The position numbers were made by a program, and so were the translations under genes. The notes under the pieces were generated by a model. That model had not been told where the DNA came from and did no database searches. It worked only from the letters and a program-made list of their open reading frames with translations. A DNA stretch of 64,000 nucleotides from Symbiodinium natans (taxonomy: Eukaryota > Sar > Dinophyceae > Suessiales > Symbiodiniaceae): the NCBI GenBank assembly GCA_905221605.1, contig CAJNDS010002090.1, positions 349,545-413,544 on the forward strand, written 5' to 3'. The stretch's first letter is position 1. Every line of letters begins with the position of its first letter. Shown here in pieces: positions 12,625 to 43,225 of this stretch.

Positions 12625-13192
12625 TAGGTCACGATAGGAACCCCAAACCCCAAACCCTAAACCCTAAACCCTACACCCTAAACCCTACACCCTGAACCCT
12701 AAACCCTAAACCCTAACCCTAACCCTAAACCCTAAACCCTAAACGGCTGCTTTTGGGACACAGGTAGGATTTGGGCCCGGCCTTGTTGTATCGGGCCTCT
12801 CAATCAAGCATGCCAACGAAGCGCCAAAGACCCTAAACCGTACACCCGTAAACCGAACCCTAAACCCTAAACCCTAAACCCTAAACCCTAAACCCTAGGG
12901 CTCCCAGTTTACAAAGAATACCTACAGTGGCGTCTATGATCCAAGCACAGTTTGCATCAAGAGGAGGGCCCCTTTTCAAGTAGAGCATATTCTTTAGAGC
13001 TTCGGGCGCAAGACTCTGAACTCTCAACCCGAAGCCCCCCTATATGAGGGCGAAAACAAACCTTAGGGTTTAGGGTTTAGGGTTTAGGGTTTAGGGCTTA
13101 GGGTTAGGGTTTAGGGTTTAGGGTTTAGGGCTTAGGGTTTAGGGTTTAGGGTTTAGGGCTTTGGGTTTAGGTGTGCCCAGGAACTGTTTAGC

Positions 13193-13260
13193 CGTCACGA
13201 AGAACTCGGCGCTGCTTTCGTTTCTGCCCTGGCGAAGTGCTTTCAGGTCTGCTGGAGGGC
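13193..13260 (-). CDS. Candidate exon downstream of the channel exons
   Basis: From TCAG|G the minus strand reads PPADLKALRQGRNESSAEFF and ends at a GC donor. It could be a further C-terminal channel exon or belong to another gene. Confidence 0.35.
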
Positions 13261-14022
13261 CTGAAACTCCTGATTCGCCCTCCATGAGAGTTCAGGGTCT
13301 AAGGTTTCTATAGGGTTTAGGGGCTGGAACCCTAAACCCTAAACCCTAAACCCTAACCCCAAACCCTAAACCCTAAACCCTAAACCCTGAACCCCGAACG
13401 GCAGTAAGGCTGCTAGTCCTCACTCCCGGGATCCCGACTCCCAACAGATCCGCCTTCCCTGATGTTGTAAGACCGGCCAAATTAGCCCGGGGTGTTTTTT
13501 TCGCAACTCTAGGGTTTAGGGTTTATGGTAGGCCCAATCCCTGAACTCTAAAACCCGAACACTAGATGTACAAGAGAATGGCCCCTTGCGACGGGGAACT
13601 GCTAGATCCCGAAACCCTAAACCCTAAACCCTAAACCCTGAACCCTAAACCCTAAACCCTAAACCCTAAACCCTAATCCGAAACCCTAACATTGTGACCT
13701 GAGGTATAGGGTCTCGGGTTTAAGGTTTAGAAGTGAGCCTGGAACTCCATTTACCTACTTCTTCTGGCTGTTCTAGCCTACATGTAGGGGTCATAGCCTG
13801 CTAAGTTGCAGGATTTAGGGTTTAGGCAGAGTCCAGTTTGGGGGCTGGGAGCCAAGGCAGCCTGTGAACCCCCGTTGAAAAGGCGTTCCAGAGAAGCCCA
13901 AGAGCACCCTAAACCCTAAATCCTAAACCCGAAAGACCCTAAAGCCCAGTGCCTCGGAAGCCGAAAGCACCCTAAACCCTAAACCCTATACATCCTAAAC
14001 CCTAAACCCTAAACCCCTGTGC

Positions 14023-33683
<19,661 letters not shown>

Positions 33684-33868
33684 CTGTAACTTAAGATGGG
33701 TTTAGGGTTCAGGTCTTTGGGTTTAGGGTTAGGGTTTAGGGTTCAGGGTTTGGGGTTTAGGGTTTAGAGATGGTGGGGGAGGCGCGGGGCGCGGGGGGGG
33801 GGGTGTGACACAGGCTTCGATGGTTCCGTGCAACATCAAGGGTAAAAGCCGTCTGGTTTGGGGAAAAA

Positions 33869-33986
33869 CTTGGTAGCCCAGAAAACCATGTCCAAAGAAG
33901 GCACCCTTTTGTGAGTTGGTCACTTTGTAAGAAACCTTGAACCAAAAAACGTAAAAAACAAAAACAAGTACCACTGGGCTACCAAG
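33869..33986. mobile_element. MITE family D, copy 1
   Basis: Perfect termini CTTGGTAGCCCAG / CTGGGCTACCAAG enclosing a 92-bp body with GGCACCCTTTT and GAACCAAAAAAC. Confidence 0.85.
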
Positions 33987-34675
33987 AACATATATTCCTT
34001 GCGGGTACACCGCCTCTGGTATGCGCCACGTCATGTACGGTTTCAGGCTCACTCCCACCGCACGCCATTAAACCCTAAACCCCAAACCCTAAACCCTATC
34101 AAAACAATGCTTCCAGTCAATACATGGTCACTTCTCTGAAATTGGGGTCCTGATTATGAGGCGGCCCTTCCTTTGTTAGGGTACCCACAAAGGGTCCATA
34201 ATTTTGAGAACTCACCACATGGGAATTCACGCTTCCTACGTTAGAGATTCGAGTAACGAGGATCCAAGCAAACCTTTTTGTACACTCCTAAACTCTGCAC
34301 AGCTCAAGCCCTGCGATTCTACCCTAAACCCTAAACCCTAAACCCTAAACCCTAAAACCTAAACCCTAAACCCTAAACCTAAACCCTCAATGACTCAAAC
34401 CCCATGATTCGGGCTGGGCGACGCAGCATCATGAAGCTGGGCAAAGCATCGCTGAAGGTGTCTTCTACACCTTACAAGGCTGCTTCTGACTGGCCCAAAA
34501 ACCCAAGGAACTAGAAGTTGAAACTTTCAGAGTACGCCCTAAACCCTATAAACCCTAAACCCTAAACCCTAAACAACCCAAAAAGTTGAAACGTTGGGTT
34601 TTGAGCCAGGAAGGCTTTGATTGCTCAGCGATCCCGACTGAAGGTTTGGGATTCGGGTGCTAAGGGGTCCATGTG

Positions 34676-34811
34676 TTGGGATGTTCGCCCTTATACTAAC
34701 AGCCCTTCATCGGGTTTGGGGTTTAGGGTTTAGGGTTTAGGGTTTGGGATTATGGTCACCCATCTTAGAACCGCTATTGAGGACTGCTAGCATAAAGGGG
34801 AAACATCCCAA
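34676..34811. mobile_element. MITE family A, copy 5, with internal telomere array
   Basis: Intact arms enclose a loop in which the usual short AGGGTTTAT has become a TTTAGGG array (about 34,719-34,747). Length is raised to 136 bp. Confidence 0.8.
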
Positions 34812-35062
34812 TCCAATTGCATGGTATGCTCGGGCTCTGAAGAGGCTCCTATATTTTTAGGGTTTAGGGTTTAGGGCCAAGCACCGAAAACGCAAACCCA
34901 AAACCGACTCAATTCCCTATATTATTCGATACCAGAGTAGTTCTCTAAAGTGATTGGGTCCACGCACGGCACCCTTAACAAAAGGACCCCCCAAAAGGGA
35001 CCCTAATTCAGAGAACTGTCCACGGGTTTAGGGTTTAGGACTTAGGGTTTAGGGTTTAGGGT

Positions 35063-35154
35063 ATTCTAAGGAGGGTGCCCTTTGTTGGCTTGGTTACTTT
35101 AAAACAGGAACCTAGAACCAACAAAAGCAAAAGGGCACCCACTGGGCCATCAAG
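35063..35154. mobile_element. MITE family D, copy 2 (left end lost to telomere array)
   Basis: Body and right end (CACTGGGCCATCAAG) present; a TTTAGGG array replaces the left terminus. Confidence 0.65.
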
Positions 35155-35281
35155 CTCTTGAGGCACATGGTTCCGTGCCATTTGGGCATTCAAGGGACTC
35201 CGACCCCTGAGGTTGTAGCTAAGTAAAACCTAAACCCTAAACCCTAAACCCGAAATATAAGGTCCATATAAGGAGTAGAAT

Positions 35282-35393
35282 CTTAGTAGCCCAGTAACCA
35301 TATTATGATACGGGCACCCTGTTTTTGGTTGGTTCCTGAACACGGGAACCCAGAACCAAAAAAAGGGGAAAAGGGTACCACTGGGCTACCAAG
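35282..35393. mobile_element. MITE family D, copy 3
   Basis: Termini CTTAGTAGCCCAG and CTGGGCTACCAAG; 112 bp. Confidence 0.85.
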
Positions 35394-35585
35394 ATATTAG
35401 GGGGAACCTTCAAAGGTACAACATTAGGGGCACGAGCTTTTAGCTTGAACCCCTTGAGGTTAGGGTTTAGGGTGTAGGGTGTAGGGTTTAGGGTTCAGTA
35501 TCCGTGAGTCGGATAATCGCAGTCCATCTTGAACAATGCAGGGTCGACAGGGGTTTCTACTACATTTGGGGTAGAAAGGGGTGAC

Positions 35586-35643
35586 CTTGCGGAAGCACCC
35601 ACGTTGCAGCAAACAGCACGAACAAAATATGTTCAATGAAGGC
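35586..35643 (-). CDS. Possible channel exon: S1-like helix
   Basis: Between CTAG|G and a GT donor the minus strand reads AFIEHILFVLFAATWVLPQ, a single hydrophobic helix upstream of S2. Position and character suit S1, but I have no diagnostic motif. Confidence 0.3.
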
Positions 35644-35909
35644 CTAGCAAAGCCACCGCCTTGGACCAACGCCCACAGAACTTCTACTCAGCGCCGCAAA
35701 ACATGAACCCCCTGATCCCATAAAACCCTATGTCTTCCCATTATCTCTAAACCCTAAACCTTAAACCCTGAACCATAAAGCTTAAACCCTAGAGCCTAAA
35801 CCCTAAACCCTAAGCCCTAAACCCTAAAGCTTAAACCCTAAAGCCTAAACCCTAAACAACCCCATCCGTCAATCTCATCCAAGGCCTTTGAAACCATGAT
35901 GCACATCTC

Positions 35910-36156
35910 TTGGGATGCTCTCCCTTATACTATATAACAGTCCTTAGTAGGGATTAAGGGTTTAGGGTTTAGGGTTTAGGGCTTAGTTATTATGATAGGG
36001 GGGGGGGGGGGGTACTGTCATCCGTAGGAAGGAGCTGTTACCCTACTTTGGAGTAGACCTCGGAAAAAGGTATACACGTTTTAGGTATAAGTAGCTATAC
36101 TAGGAACCCAGAAACCAAAAAAGCATTAAAGTATAGTACAAGGGGGAACAGCCCAA
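35910..36156. mobile_element. MITE family A, copy 6, with internal array and nested family B element
   Basis: The left arm (TTGGGATGCTCTCCCTTATA) is followed by a TTTAGGG array and a G-run; a complete family B element then interrupts it before the right arm AGGGGGAACAGCCCAA. Confidence 0.75.
36038..36139. mobile_element. Repeat family B, copy 2 (nested in MITE A copy 6)
   Basis: Same block as 610-713, inserted between the G-run and the right arm of the family A element. Confidence 0.65.
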
Positions 36157-36159
36157 CGA

Positions 36160-36281
36160 ATGAAGCAGGGTTTATTTTTCTTGTACCCGCAAAAGGACAC
36201 CCAATGTATACACTTACAATATTAAAAAAAGGAACCTTATATGCACTCACTGATAACAGTAATATAAACCCTACTTAATAT
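36160..36281. mobile_element. MITE family F, copy 2
   Basis: Inverted ends ATGAAGCAGGGTTTATTTTT and ATATAAACCCTACTTAATAT. It abuts MITE A copy 6. A detached right-arm fragment (AACAGTAATGTAAACCC) at about 36,333 continues as a CCCTAAA array. Confidence 0.8.
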
Positions 36282-37129
36282 ATCACGAGCCCCTTGCTTG
36301 GGGCTCAGGGTGTTTAGGATCTAAGGGTTCAACAACAGTAATGTAAACCCTAAACCCTAAACCCTAGACCCTAGACCCTAAACCCTGCTTCACATCTCTG
36401 CCAAGGGGCTTTCGGCACCCAGCCCCACCTGGTACGCGTTTGCCTCCCGAGGATGCCAACTTTTGTTGCTTTACTTAACAAACACCTCTGAAAGTGGGCT
36501 CTAATTGGGGGTTCAGGGTTTAGGGTTTAGTAGGGTTTAGGGTTTAGGGTTTAGGGTTTAGGGTTTAGGGTTTGGGGTTTGGGGTTTGGGGTTTAAGGCT
36601 TAGGGGGACCCTTTTTGGGGTATTTGAATAGCTATGGTAAGGACTCTGTCTGTATGTTTGGGGGTGGGTGGAGGGGGGGGGGGTTGCGTGCTCGGCGTGG
36701 GCCGACTCCTGAACCCCAAACCCTAAACCCTAAAAAACCCTAAAAAACCCTAAAAAACCCTAAACCCTAAACCCTGAACCCTAAACCCTAAGCCCTAAAC
36801 CCTAAACCCTAGGCTACACTTAAAAGCTGAAACCCTGAACCTGCTCAACGAAAAGGGGGATGCTTCAGATGTCGCAAAAGACCTGCCTTGCTTCGACCCT
36901 AAACCCTACGCTCGAAACCAAGATGTCCCAAGGTCCTATACCATACCCAACACGTAAACCGTAAACCGTAAACCCTAAAGATTCCTGAGGCCATTGGGAA
37001 AGCTCAAAGGTTCATTCCCTCATATCACCCTACACCCTAAACCCGAAACCGTAAACCCTAAAGCCTAAAGCCTAAAGCCTAAACCCTGAACCTTCCTAGA
37101 GCTTCTTTGGGGAACTCTACACTCTAATC

Positions 37130-37226
37130 TTGGGATGTTCCCCCTTATACTAAAAGTCTTTAATAGGGGTTAATCGTACCTATTATAATCCCCATTAAGG
37201 TTTGTTAGTATAAGAGGTAACATCAA
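37130..37226. mobile_element. MITE family A, copy 7
   Basis: About 97 bp with arms TTGGGATGTTCCCCCTTATA and GTATAAGAGGTAACATCAA. Confidence 0.8.
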
Positions 37227-37373
37227 CTCAAATCCCTGAACCCTGAACCCTGAACCCTAAACCCTAAACCCTAAACCTTAAACCCTAAACCCTAAACCTC
37301 TAACAGTCCGTAAATCTGTAAACACCCCTTCCAGGAGATCTCGCGCAACCCGAGCCTAAGGCTCAATCCCTTC

Positions 37374-37490
37374 AAAGGGTTTACTGGCTGGTTCTTTCTA
37401 GGGAATGAGGGAATTCGGGCCCTGTCTATACCCTTCAAGGGATTCTATAAAGTACCTCATTCCCTCCTTCCCTACTAAGAACCAGCCAGT
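37374..37490. mobile_element. Foldback element, single copy
   Basis: Inverted arms GGCTGGTTCTTTCTAGGGAA and CCCTACTAAGAACCAGCC around a 70-bp centre, with further pairing ATGAGGGA/TCATTCCC inside. Only one copy seen. Confidence 0.6.
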
Positions 37491-37810
37491 GGAGGGCTTG
37501 GGGACTCGAAACCCTGGACTCTATAAATCCCAAACTCTAAACGACTCATTCCCTGAACTCAAACCTGTGCGGAAGGGCCAACTAGTTCGGCCTGCCCGGC
37601 GAACTCGAACTCCACAATCATGACCTGGGCGTGAGTGTGTCTAGGGTTTAGGTTTGGAGGTTTATAGGGTTTAGGGTTTGGAGGGCTTTTATGGTTTTCA
37701 GGGTTAATAGGGATTAGATATAGGGGGGGGGTTTGGGGTTTTGGGAGTAGTGTAGGGTTTATAGGGTTTAGGTTTTTACGCTTTAGGTTTAGAGGCTCCG
37801 GAGGGTTTAG

Positions 37811-37921
37811 CTTGGTAGCCCAGCAACCATATGACAGCAGGGGTACCCTTTTTGGGGTTGGCTGCTTGATAATGGGGAACCTAGAAGCTAAGAACAAGGT
37901 AAAAGGGTCTGGGCTACCAAG
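37811..37921. mobile_element. MITE family D, copy 4
   Basis: Termini CTTGGTAGCCCAG and CTGGGCTACCAAG; 111 bp. Confidence 0.85.
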
Positions 37922-38403
37922 GTAGAGAGTTTAGAGAGACCCTAAACCCTAAACCCCAAAGCCAGCGCCTTCTAGACTGTACAGAAGGTCAACCCGAGAC
38001 TGCTGACTCCAATGCCCTTCAAGACGGCGTGTGTGCGCGCGCGTGTGTCTCACAAACCCTAACCCCTAAACCCTAAACCCTAAACACTAAACCTAAGCCA
38101 TAAGTGCGGGAGAACTCAGGGCGCGCGAACGAACTCCAAGCAGAAGGGCCACTACGGCCAAAAGGCTTCATTGGCTACCCTGCGTCACTCCCTCGAGATT
38201 TGGGGCTTACCCTGCGGGTCTAGGGTTTAGAGTAGTATATGCTCGGGCCTTAGTGGGGTTACCATGTGGTAGCCATAATTAGGGCCGAAGTATCACCCTA
38301 AACCCTAAACCCTAAACCGCAAACCCTAAGCCCTAAACCCTAAGTGCAACCCTTAGGGGGACGTCACAACCGACTTGCGTTGCCGTGCGTTGCTCGACTC
38401 TAC

Positions 38404-38456
38404 ATGGACTTGGGCTGGCAAGGAGTGGACCAAGTTGCCCACTCAGAGACACAGAA
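38404..38456 (-). CDS. Candidate exon, thrombospondin-1-like start
   Basis: Reads FCVSEWATWSTPCQPKS between a GGAG acceptor and a GT donor. The W-x-x-W-S-x-x-C pattern is reminiscent of TSP1 repeats, but one short exon is not enough to call the domain. Confidence 0.3.
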
Positions 38457-38889
38457 CTCCCCCGCCCATTTAACCCTAAACCCTAAATCCTAAACCTAAA
38501 ACCTAAAACCCTAAAACCCTAAACCCTAAACCTTAAACCCTAAACCCTAAACCCCGTCCATTCGGGGGTTGCAAGCCAATACCTTGATATCTCAAGAAGC
38601 ACACCATACTATAACGTGATACATGATACTGTCGATGATGCTCAGGTAGGGGTACATCCTAGACCCTACACCCTAAACCTTCAACCCTAAACCCTACACC
38701 CTAATCTAAACCCCAAACCCCAGACCCTAAACCCTACTCCCTAAACCGTAAACCCTAACCGAAACCTCCTCCGGCCTGGAAAGAAAGGAAGCACACTCCA
38801 AGTCAAGACCGAAAGGAACCACCCTAAACCCTAAACCCTAAACCCTAAACCCTAAACCCCAAAGCACGCTCCAAGTCAAGTCGGGAGGC

Positions 38890-38959
38890 GATGGCATTGA
38901 GGCACACGGCGCAGGAAGACACGCGGTCGAGGGACAGAAGGATCTTGTCCCCCCAGAAC
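38890..38959 (-). CDS. Candidate exon, product unknown
   Basis: Reads FWGDKILLSLDRVSSCAVCL and three more codons, from an AAG|G acceptor to a GC donor. It is upstream of the channel core on the same strand and could be an N-terminal exon. Confidence 0.4.
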
Positions 38960-39049
38960 CTTCGGGAGCTGAATGAACCCCTAGACTTGGAGGTAGGGTT
39001 TGGGGTTTTGGGTTTGGGGTTTGGGGATTAGGGTTTAGGGTTTAGGGTT

Positions 39050-39168
39050 GGTACTTATTAACCAATGTACTTACAACCGGCTCATCAGCCCCTTAAGTGC
39101 CCTAAGATGGCTATAAACAAGCGCAGAGGTTTAAAAAAAGTTGGTTAAGTACCACGAACCTCCAAGTA
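39050..39168. mobile_element. MITE family E, copy 2 (left tip replaced by telomere array)
   Basis: Keeps GGTACTTATTAACCA at left and the full ACGAACCTCCAAGTA right end. The outermost bases of the left arm are gone and a TTTAGGG array abuts the break. Confidence 0.75.
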
Positions 39169-40639
39169 GACTTGAAGGCCAGATGCCCTATACTGTGGTC
39201 CACAATAGAAGGTATACGGACCCCAGATGCCCTTTGAGGGACTCGAAACGAACCCTACAGTTAGGGGGGTCACACAGCGTCGGGTTTAGGGTTTAGGGTT
39301 CAGGGTTGAGGGTCATGTACCCTGTGCTAGCATAATCTCTATTCGGAAATGAACTTGAAGAGGGTAAATGCTTAGGGTTTAGGCTTAAGGGTTGAGGGTC
39401 ATATACCCTCTACTAACATAATCTCTATTCGGGGATTTAAAGTTTAGGGTTAAGGGTCATATACCCTCTACTGCCCATTACCCCTATTCGGGTAAATGGA
39501 CCATAAACCTTTTGGGGTTCGTTTCGTCCCTAAGGAACCTTTGTCTGGAGGACGCGGGGAAGGGCGCCCCGCCCCGGCCCTCCCCCCGGCCCTCGTTGGG
39601 TTTAGGGTTTAGGGTTTAAGGTTTGAAAACCCCCCATGTCCGACCAAAATAACTTCTAGTGGATGGGGCTAAACCCTCTGATAGGACTTGCAAACCAAAC
39701 TCTTCGGGCTCGGGGTTTAGGGTTTAGGGCTCTGAACCCTAAACCCTAAACCCTAAACCCTAAACCCTCTTGCAAGTCTGCTTGATAACTGTGAGCTGAT
39801 TGTAGGCGTTGGGGGCTCTCAGGTCTCTCGCCTTAAACGCCCGAGACCCTAACCCTGCCTTCAAACCTCCAAAACCTAGGGTTTAGGGTTTAGGGTCTAG
39901 GGTCTGGGTTTAGGGGTTCTGAACCCCTCCTAAAATTCTAACTTTTAGGCTCCTTTTTCATAGCTTCGACAAAACTCAACGTCCTAGGAGCCAGCAAAAA
40001 AAGCCAAGTAACTTTTGTAGGTTTCCTAAGACCCCTAGAGTCTGAGAGAGACAACGAAGCCTGCGAAAAAGTTTGTTTGGCGCTCTTCAAACCCTAAACC
40101 CTAAACCCTAAACCCTAAACCCCAAACCCTAAGCCCTAAACCCTAAAGCCTAAACCCTAAGCCCTAGACCCGATGTGGGCTGCTCGTGCAAAAAAAACCC
40201 TTCGGGCAACCTGCAAGCATGATTTCTATCCGACATTCGAAAGAACCGAAGCAGCCCACCAGACCTGTCTTTTCTGGCAGCAGATACCCGAAACCCTGAA
40301 ACTCTAAACTGCCCAAAGCCCTAAACCAGTCTAAACCCTAAGCCCTGAACTCTACACCCCAAGCACTGAACCTAACCAGCCCCAGGTCCACAGCCCGCAC
40401 CCTCAATTCCGCACCCCGAGCGCCCCAGCAAAAAGCTGGCACGGAGAATCTCTGCATTTCGGTTGGTGTAGGGGCCAGGGTGTAGGGTGGAGGGTTTGGG
40501 TGTTTTGGGCTTTTCATTTGCAGAATAGTGGCGATTCGTCATCCGTATCCTCGGTGCACAAGACTGCGTAGTGTCTCCAAGATGCTCTTCACCCTTTTGA
40601 GGGAGATCCTACAATAAGGTAGAGTACTTGGGAAGGACA

Positions 40640-40840
40640 TATATGTATATATATATATAAACAATAATAATCATGATGACAAAAATCTATTGAAATACTG
40701 ATAACTAATTATGATAAGAATATACATAGAATGTAAATAAATGAATGAATAAATACATTAATGAACAAAAAATAAACAAATAAATATAAATAAATGAATA
40801 TATATATATATATAGGAATATATATATATATATACATATA
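40640..40840. repeat. AT-rich low-complexity block
   Basis: ATATATAT tracts and AAATAAATGAAT-type tetranucleotide repeats in an otherwise GC-rich region. No gene seen. Confidence 0.85.
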
Positions 40841-41644
40841 TGTACTCCTAGTTTGCGACATGCGCGTATGTCCTCAACAGCACATGGCTGCTTAGGCTTC
40901 ATGGTGTGCATGAGGTTTGGGGCTGAGAGGGGGCTGTTTTCCCTGAGGCTTCAAGTGGGGGATTCTCTAAATTCGGGTCTTTCTGTGGGAGTTTACTATG
41001 ATCAGGCGGCCTCTAACCCTAAACCCTAAACCCTAAACTAGGGGATCCCTTTTGAGCCGTTCTGCCTTCCACCACAAAAGGGATTTACAATATAGGGAGG
41101 GCTCTGAGCTTTTGGTTGTCGAGGGCTTGAGAGGATCGCGGGAGTTCAGGGTTTGTACTGTAGGGCTTTGAATTTGGGCGTTGGGCGTTGAGGGCTTGGG
41201 GCTTCAGGGTTTCATCTTGGGCTGAGGGTTTAGGTTGCAGGGTTTAATTGTTGAGGGACCTTAAACCCCAAATCCTAAACCCTAAACCCCAAACCCCGAC
41301 CCTAAAACCTAAACCCTAAACCCTAAACCCTAAACCTTAAACCCTAATCTTAGATGTTCGTGTTGTGCCTTTCAAAAGGGGTACTCTTCACATGAAAAAA
41401 CGGGTTGTCACAAACCGGAAAAAACCTGACATATTCCCTCCCAAGGTAGTTTTGAGATTTCGTTGGTGTCGTCAAACCTAAACCCTAAACCCAGCAGTCT
41501 GGATTGGCTCTTCGATCTCCATGGCCTATGCTGCTTGCTCATCCACCCGGCCGAAAAGTGGGAGTGCTCGAAAAAGGGCAGCATTTCGTTCCTCTTTAAA
41601 CTCAAGTCTATGTTTATTTTGGTGTGCCTGAGGCACGACCGAAA

Positions 41645-41780
41645 AGTGGGAAAATGTCAGGTTTAGTGGGAAAATGTCAGGTTTTAGTGGGAAAATGTCA
41701 GGTTTTAGTGGGAAAATTTCAGGTTTTAGTGGGAATATGTCAGGTTTTAGTGGGAAAGTATCAGGTTGTAGTGGGGAAAG
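41645..41780 (+). repeat. 21-22-bp minisatellite
   Basis: About six tandem copies of GTGGGAAAATGTCAGGTTTTA, with one more at 41,847. A related series using GTCAGGTTTTGTTG follows at 41,993-42,075. Confidence 0.9.
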
Positions 41781-42181
41781 GGTGGGAAATGCTAGGTCAG
41801 GTCAGGTTGAGGCCACAAAATGTGAGGATGTAGTTCCCAATGAGAGGGTGGGAAAATGTCAGGCTGTAGTGCTCCGAACACTGCTTGCCCAGGTTTGCAC
41901 ACCCGATGTCCGATTTGTGAAAGCACCCTCAGTGAGATCGACGAGAAATTGCCTTCACTGATGGCGATTATGTGTTTTTTCAGATGATGCATTTGTCAGG
42001 TTTTGTTGGGCTTTTGTCAGGTTTTGTTGTGTTTTTGTCAGGTTTTGTTGCGTTGTTGTCAGGTTTTGGTGGGGTTATGTTTGTACATACAAACACTTGA
42101 AGAGACCCCAAACAAAGAGTACGTGGACGCAAATCCCTGACCTAAACCCTAAACCCTAAACCCTAAACCCTGCCAAGAGGC

Positions 42182-42250
42182 CGTTTTGACGGCCATGACG
42201 CTGGGCTGCTGCTGCGAAAACAAGCCGCGGATGGTCTGGGCCACGTGTGA
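42182..42250 (-). CDS. Candidate exon, product unknown
   Basis: Twenty-three codons beginning SHVAQTIRGLFSQQQPSVMA, from an AAAG acceptor to a GC donor like those of the channel gene. Not recognised. Confidence 0.4.
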
Positions 42251-42504
42251 CTTTCGGAGTTGAAAAGCCCCTCCAACCCTGATCTAAGGCACGAAGACAT
42301 GTGTCCGTTTTGGCGAATTAGATATGTCATCCCAACATTTGACCTCAGCAAGTGTACATTATACAGTGTTGTTCGAGACCTTGGGCCACAAGCCTTTGAC
42401 CCTAAACTCCTAAACCCTCAAACCTTATACCCGAAACCCTAAATCCTTCAAACACTGAGCCCCCAAAACCATAGTCCCTAAATCCCCAATGGTTCCGAAA
42501 GGGG

Positions 42505-42592
42505 GACTCTAAACCCTAAACCCTAGATCCCAAACCCTAAACCCTAAACCCTAAACCCTAAACCCTAAACCCTAAACCCTAAACCCTAAACG
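42505..42592 (+). repeat. CCCTAAA array
   Basis: About 12 units with a CCCTAGATCCC interruption near the start. Confidence 0.9.
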
Positions 42593-43035
42593 AGCTTGCC
42601 AGCCAGGCCACAGGCGACGTGACCGACTCCCACTTCATCCCCTGAGACGACTTTGGGTTTAGGGGCTTGGGCCTTCGGGGTCTTGGGGTCTTGGGGTTTA
42701 GGGTTTAGGGTTTAGGGTTTAGGGTTTAGGGTTTAGGGTTTAGGCTGCTTAAGAAGTTTCGTACATTTTGCTGACAGGCCCGTAGACCTCGAACAAGCTA
42801 AAGCCTCTGAATGCTCTCCCCCCCTCCAAGCCCTCTGCACTGCCCTGGTATAGGATATAAAGGCCGGTGGCCTCTTTATCTGCTACCCTTATACCTCAGT
42901 ATAGTCCCTAGATACCCTAATAGGAACCCCCTACAGAACAGAAACCCTACTTAAAGAGACCACCAACCAACACAAGTAACATAAGGTATAGGGTTCACGC
43001 AACCAGCCCTACCTCAGACAGGGCGTTCAGGATGA

Positions 43036-43225
43036 GGGTTCAGGGTTCAGGTTCAGGGTTAGGGTTCAGGGTTCAGGGTTCAGGGTTCAGGGTTCAGGGT
43101 TCAGGGTTCAGGGTTAGGGTTCAGGGTTCAGGGTTCAGGGTTCAGGGTTCAGGGTTCAGGGTTCAGGGTTCAGGGTTCAGGGTTCAGGGTTCAGGGTTCA
43201 GGGTTCAGGGGTCAGGGGTCAGGGT
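43036..43225 (-). repeat. Variant array, 7-bp unit TTCAGGG
   Basis: About 26 homogeneous TTCAGGG copies, then TTTAGGG units to 43,265. A smaller TTCAGGG array is at 30,703-30,770. Confidence 0.9.

Larger units (their letters stand above)
6131..13192. other. Mostly repeat mosaic
   Basis: Telomere-like arrays, G-runs, MITE copies and a (CA)n at about 6,575-6,592. The one exon candidate with clean borders is at 9,065-9,123; a weaker one (NRGDVFLLGRA, minus) is near 10,430. Confidence 0.5.

Noticed and set aside
41624-41961. ORFs encoding repeated SGFSGKM-like or VLVGKCQ-like peptides
   Set aside because: The 21-bp period of the minisatellite keeps frames open; no real protein is implied.
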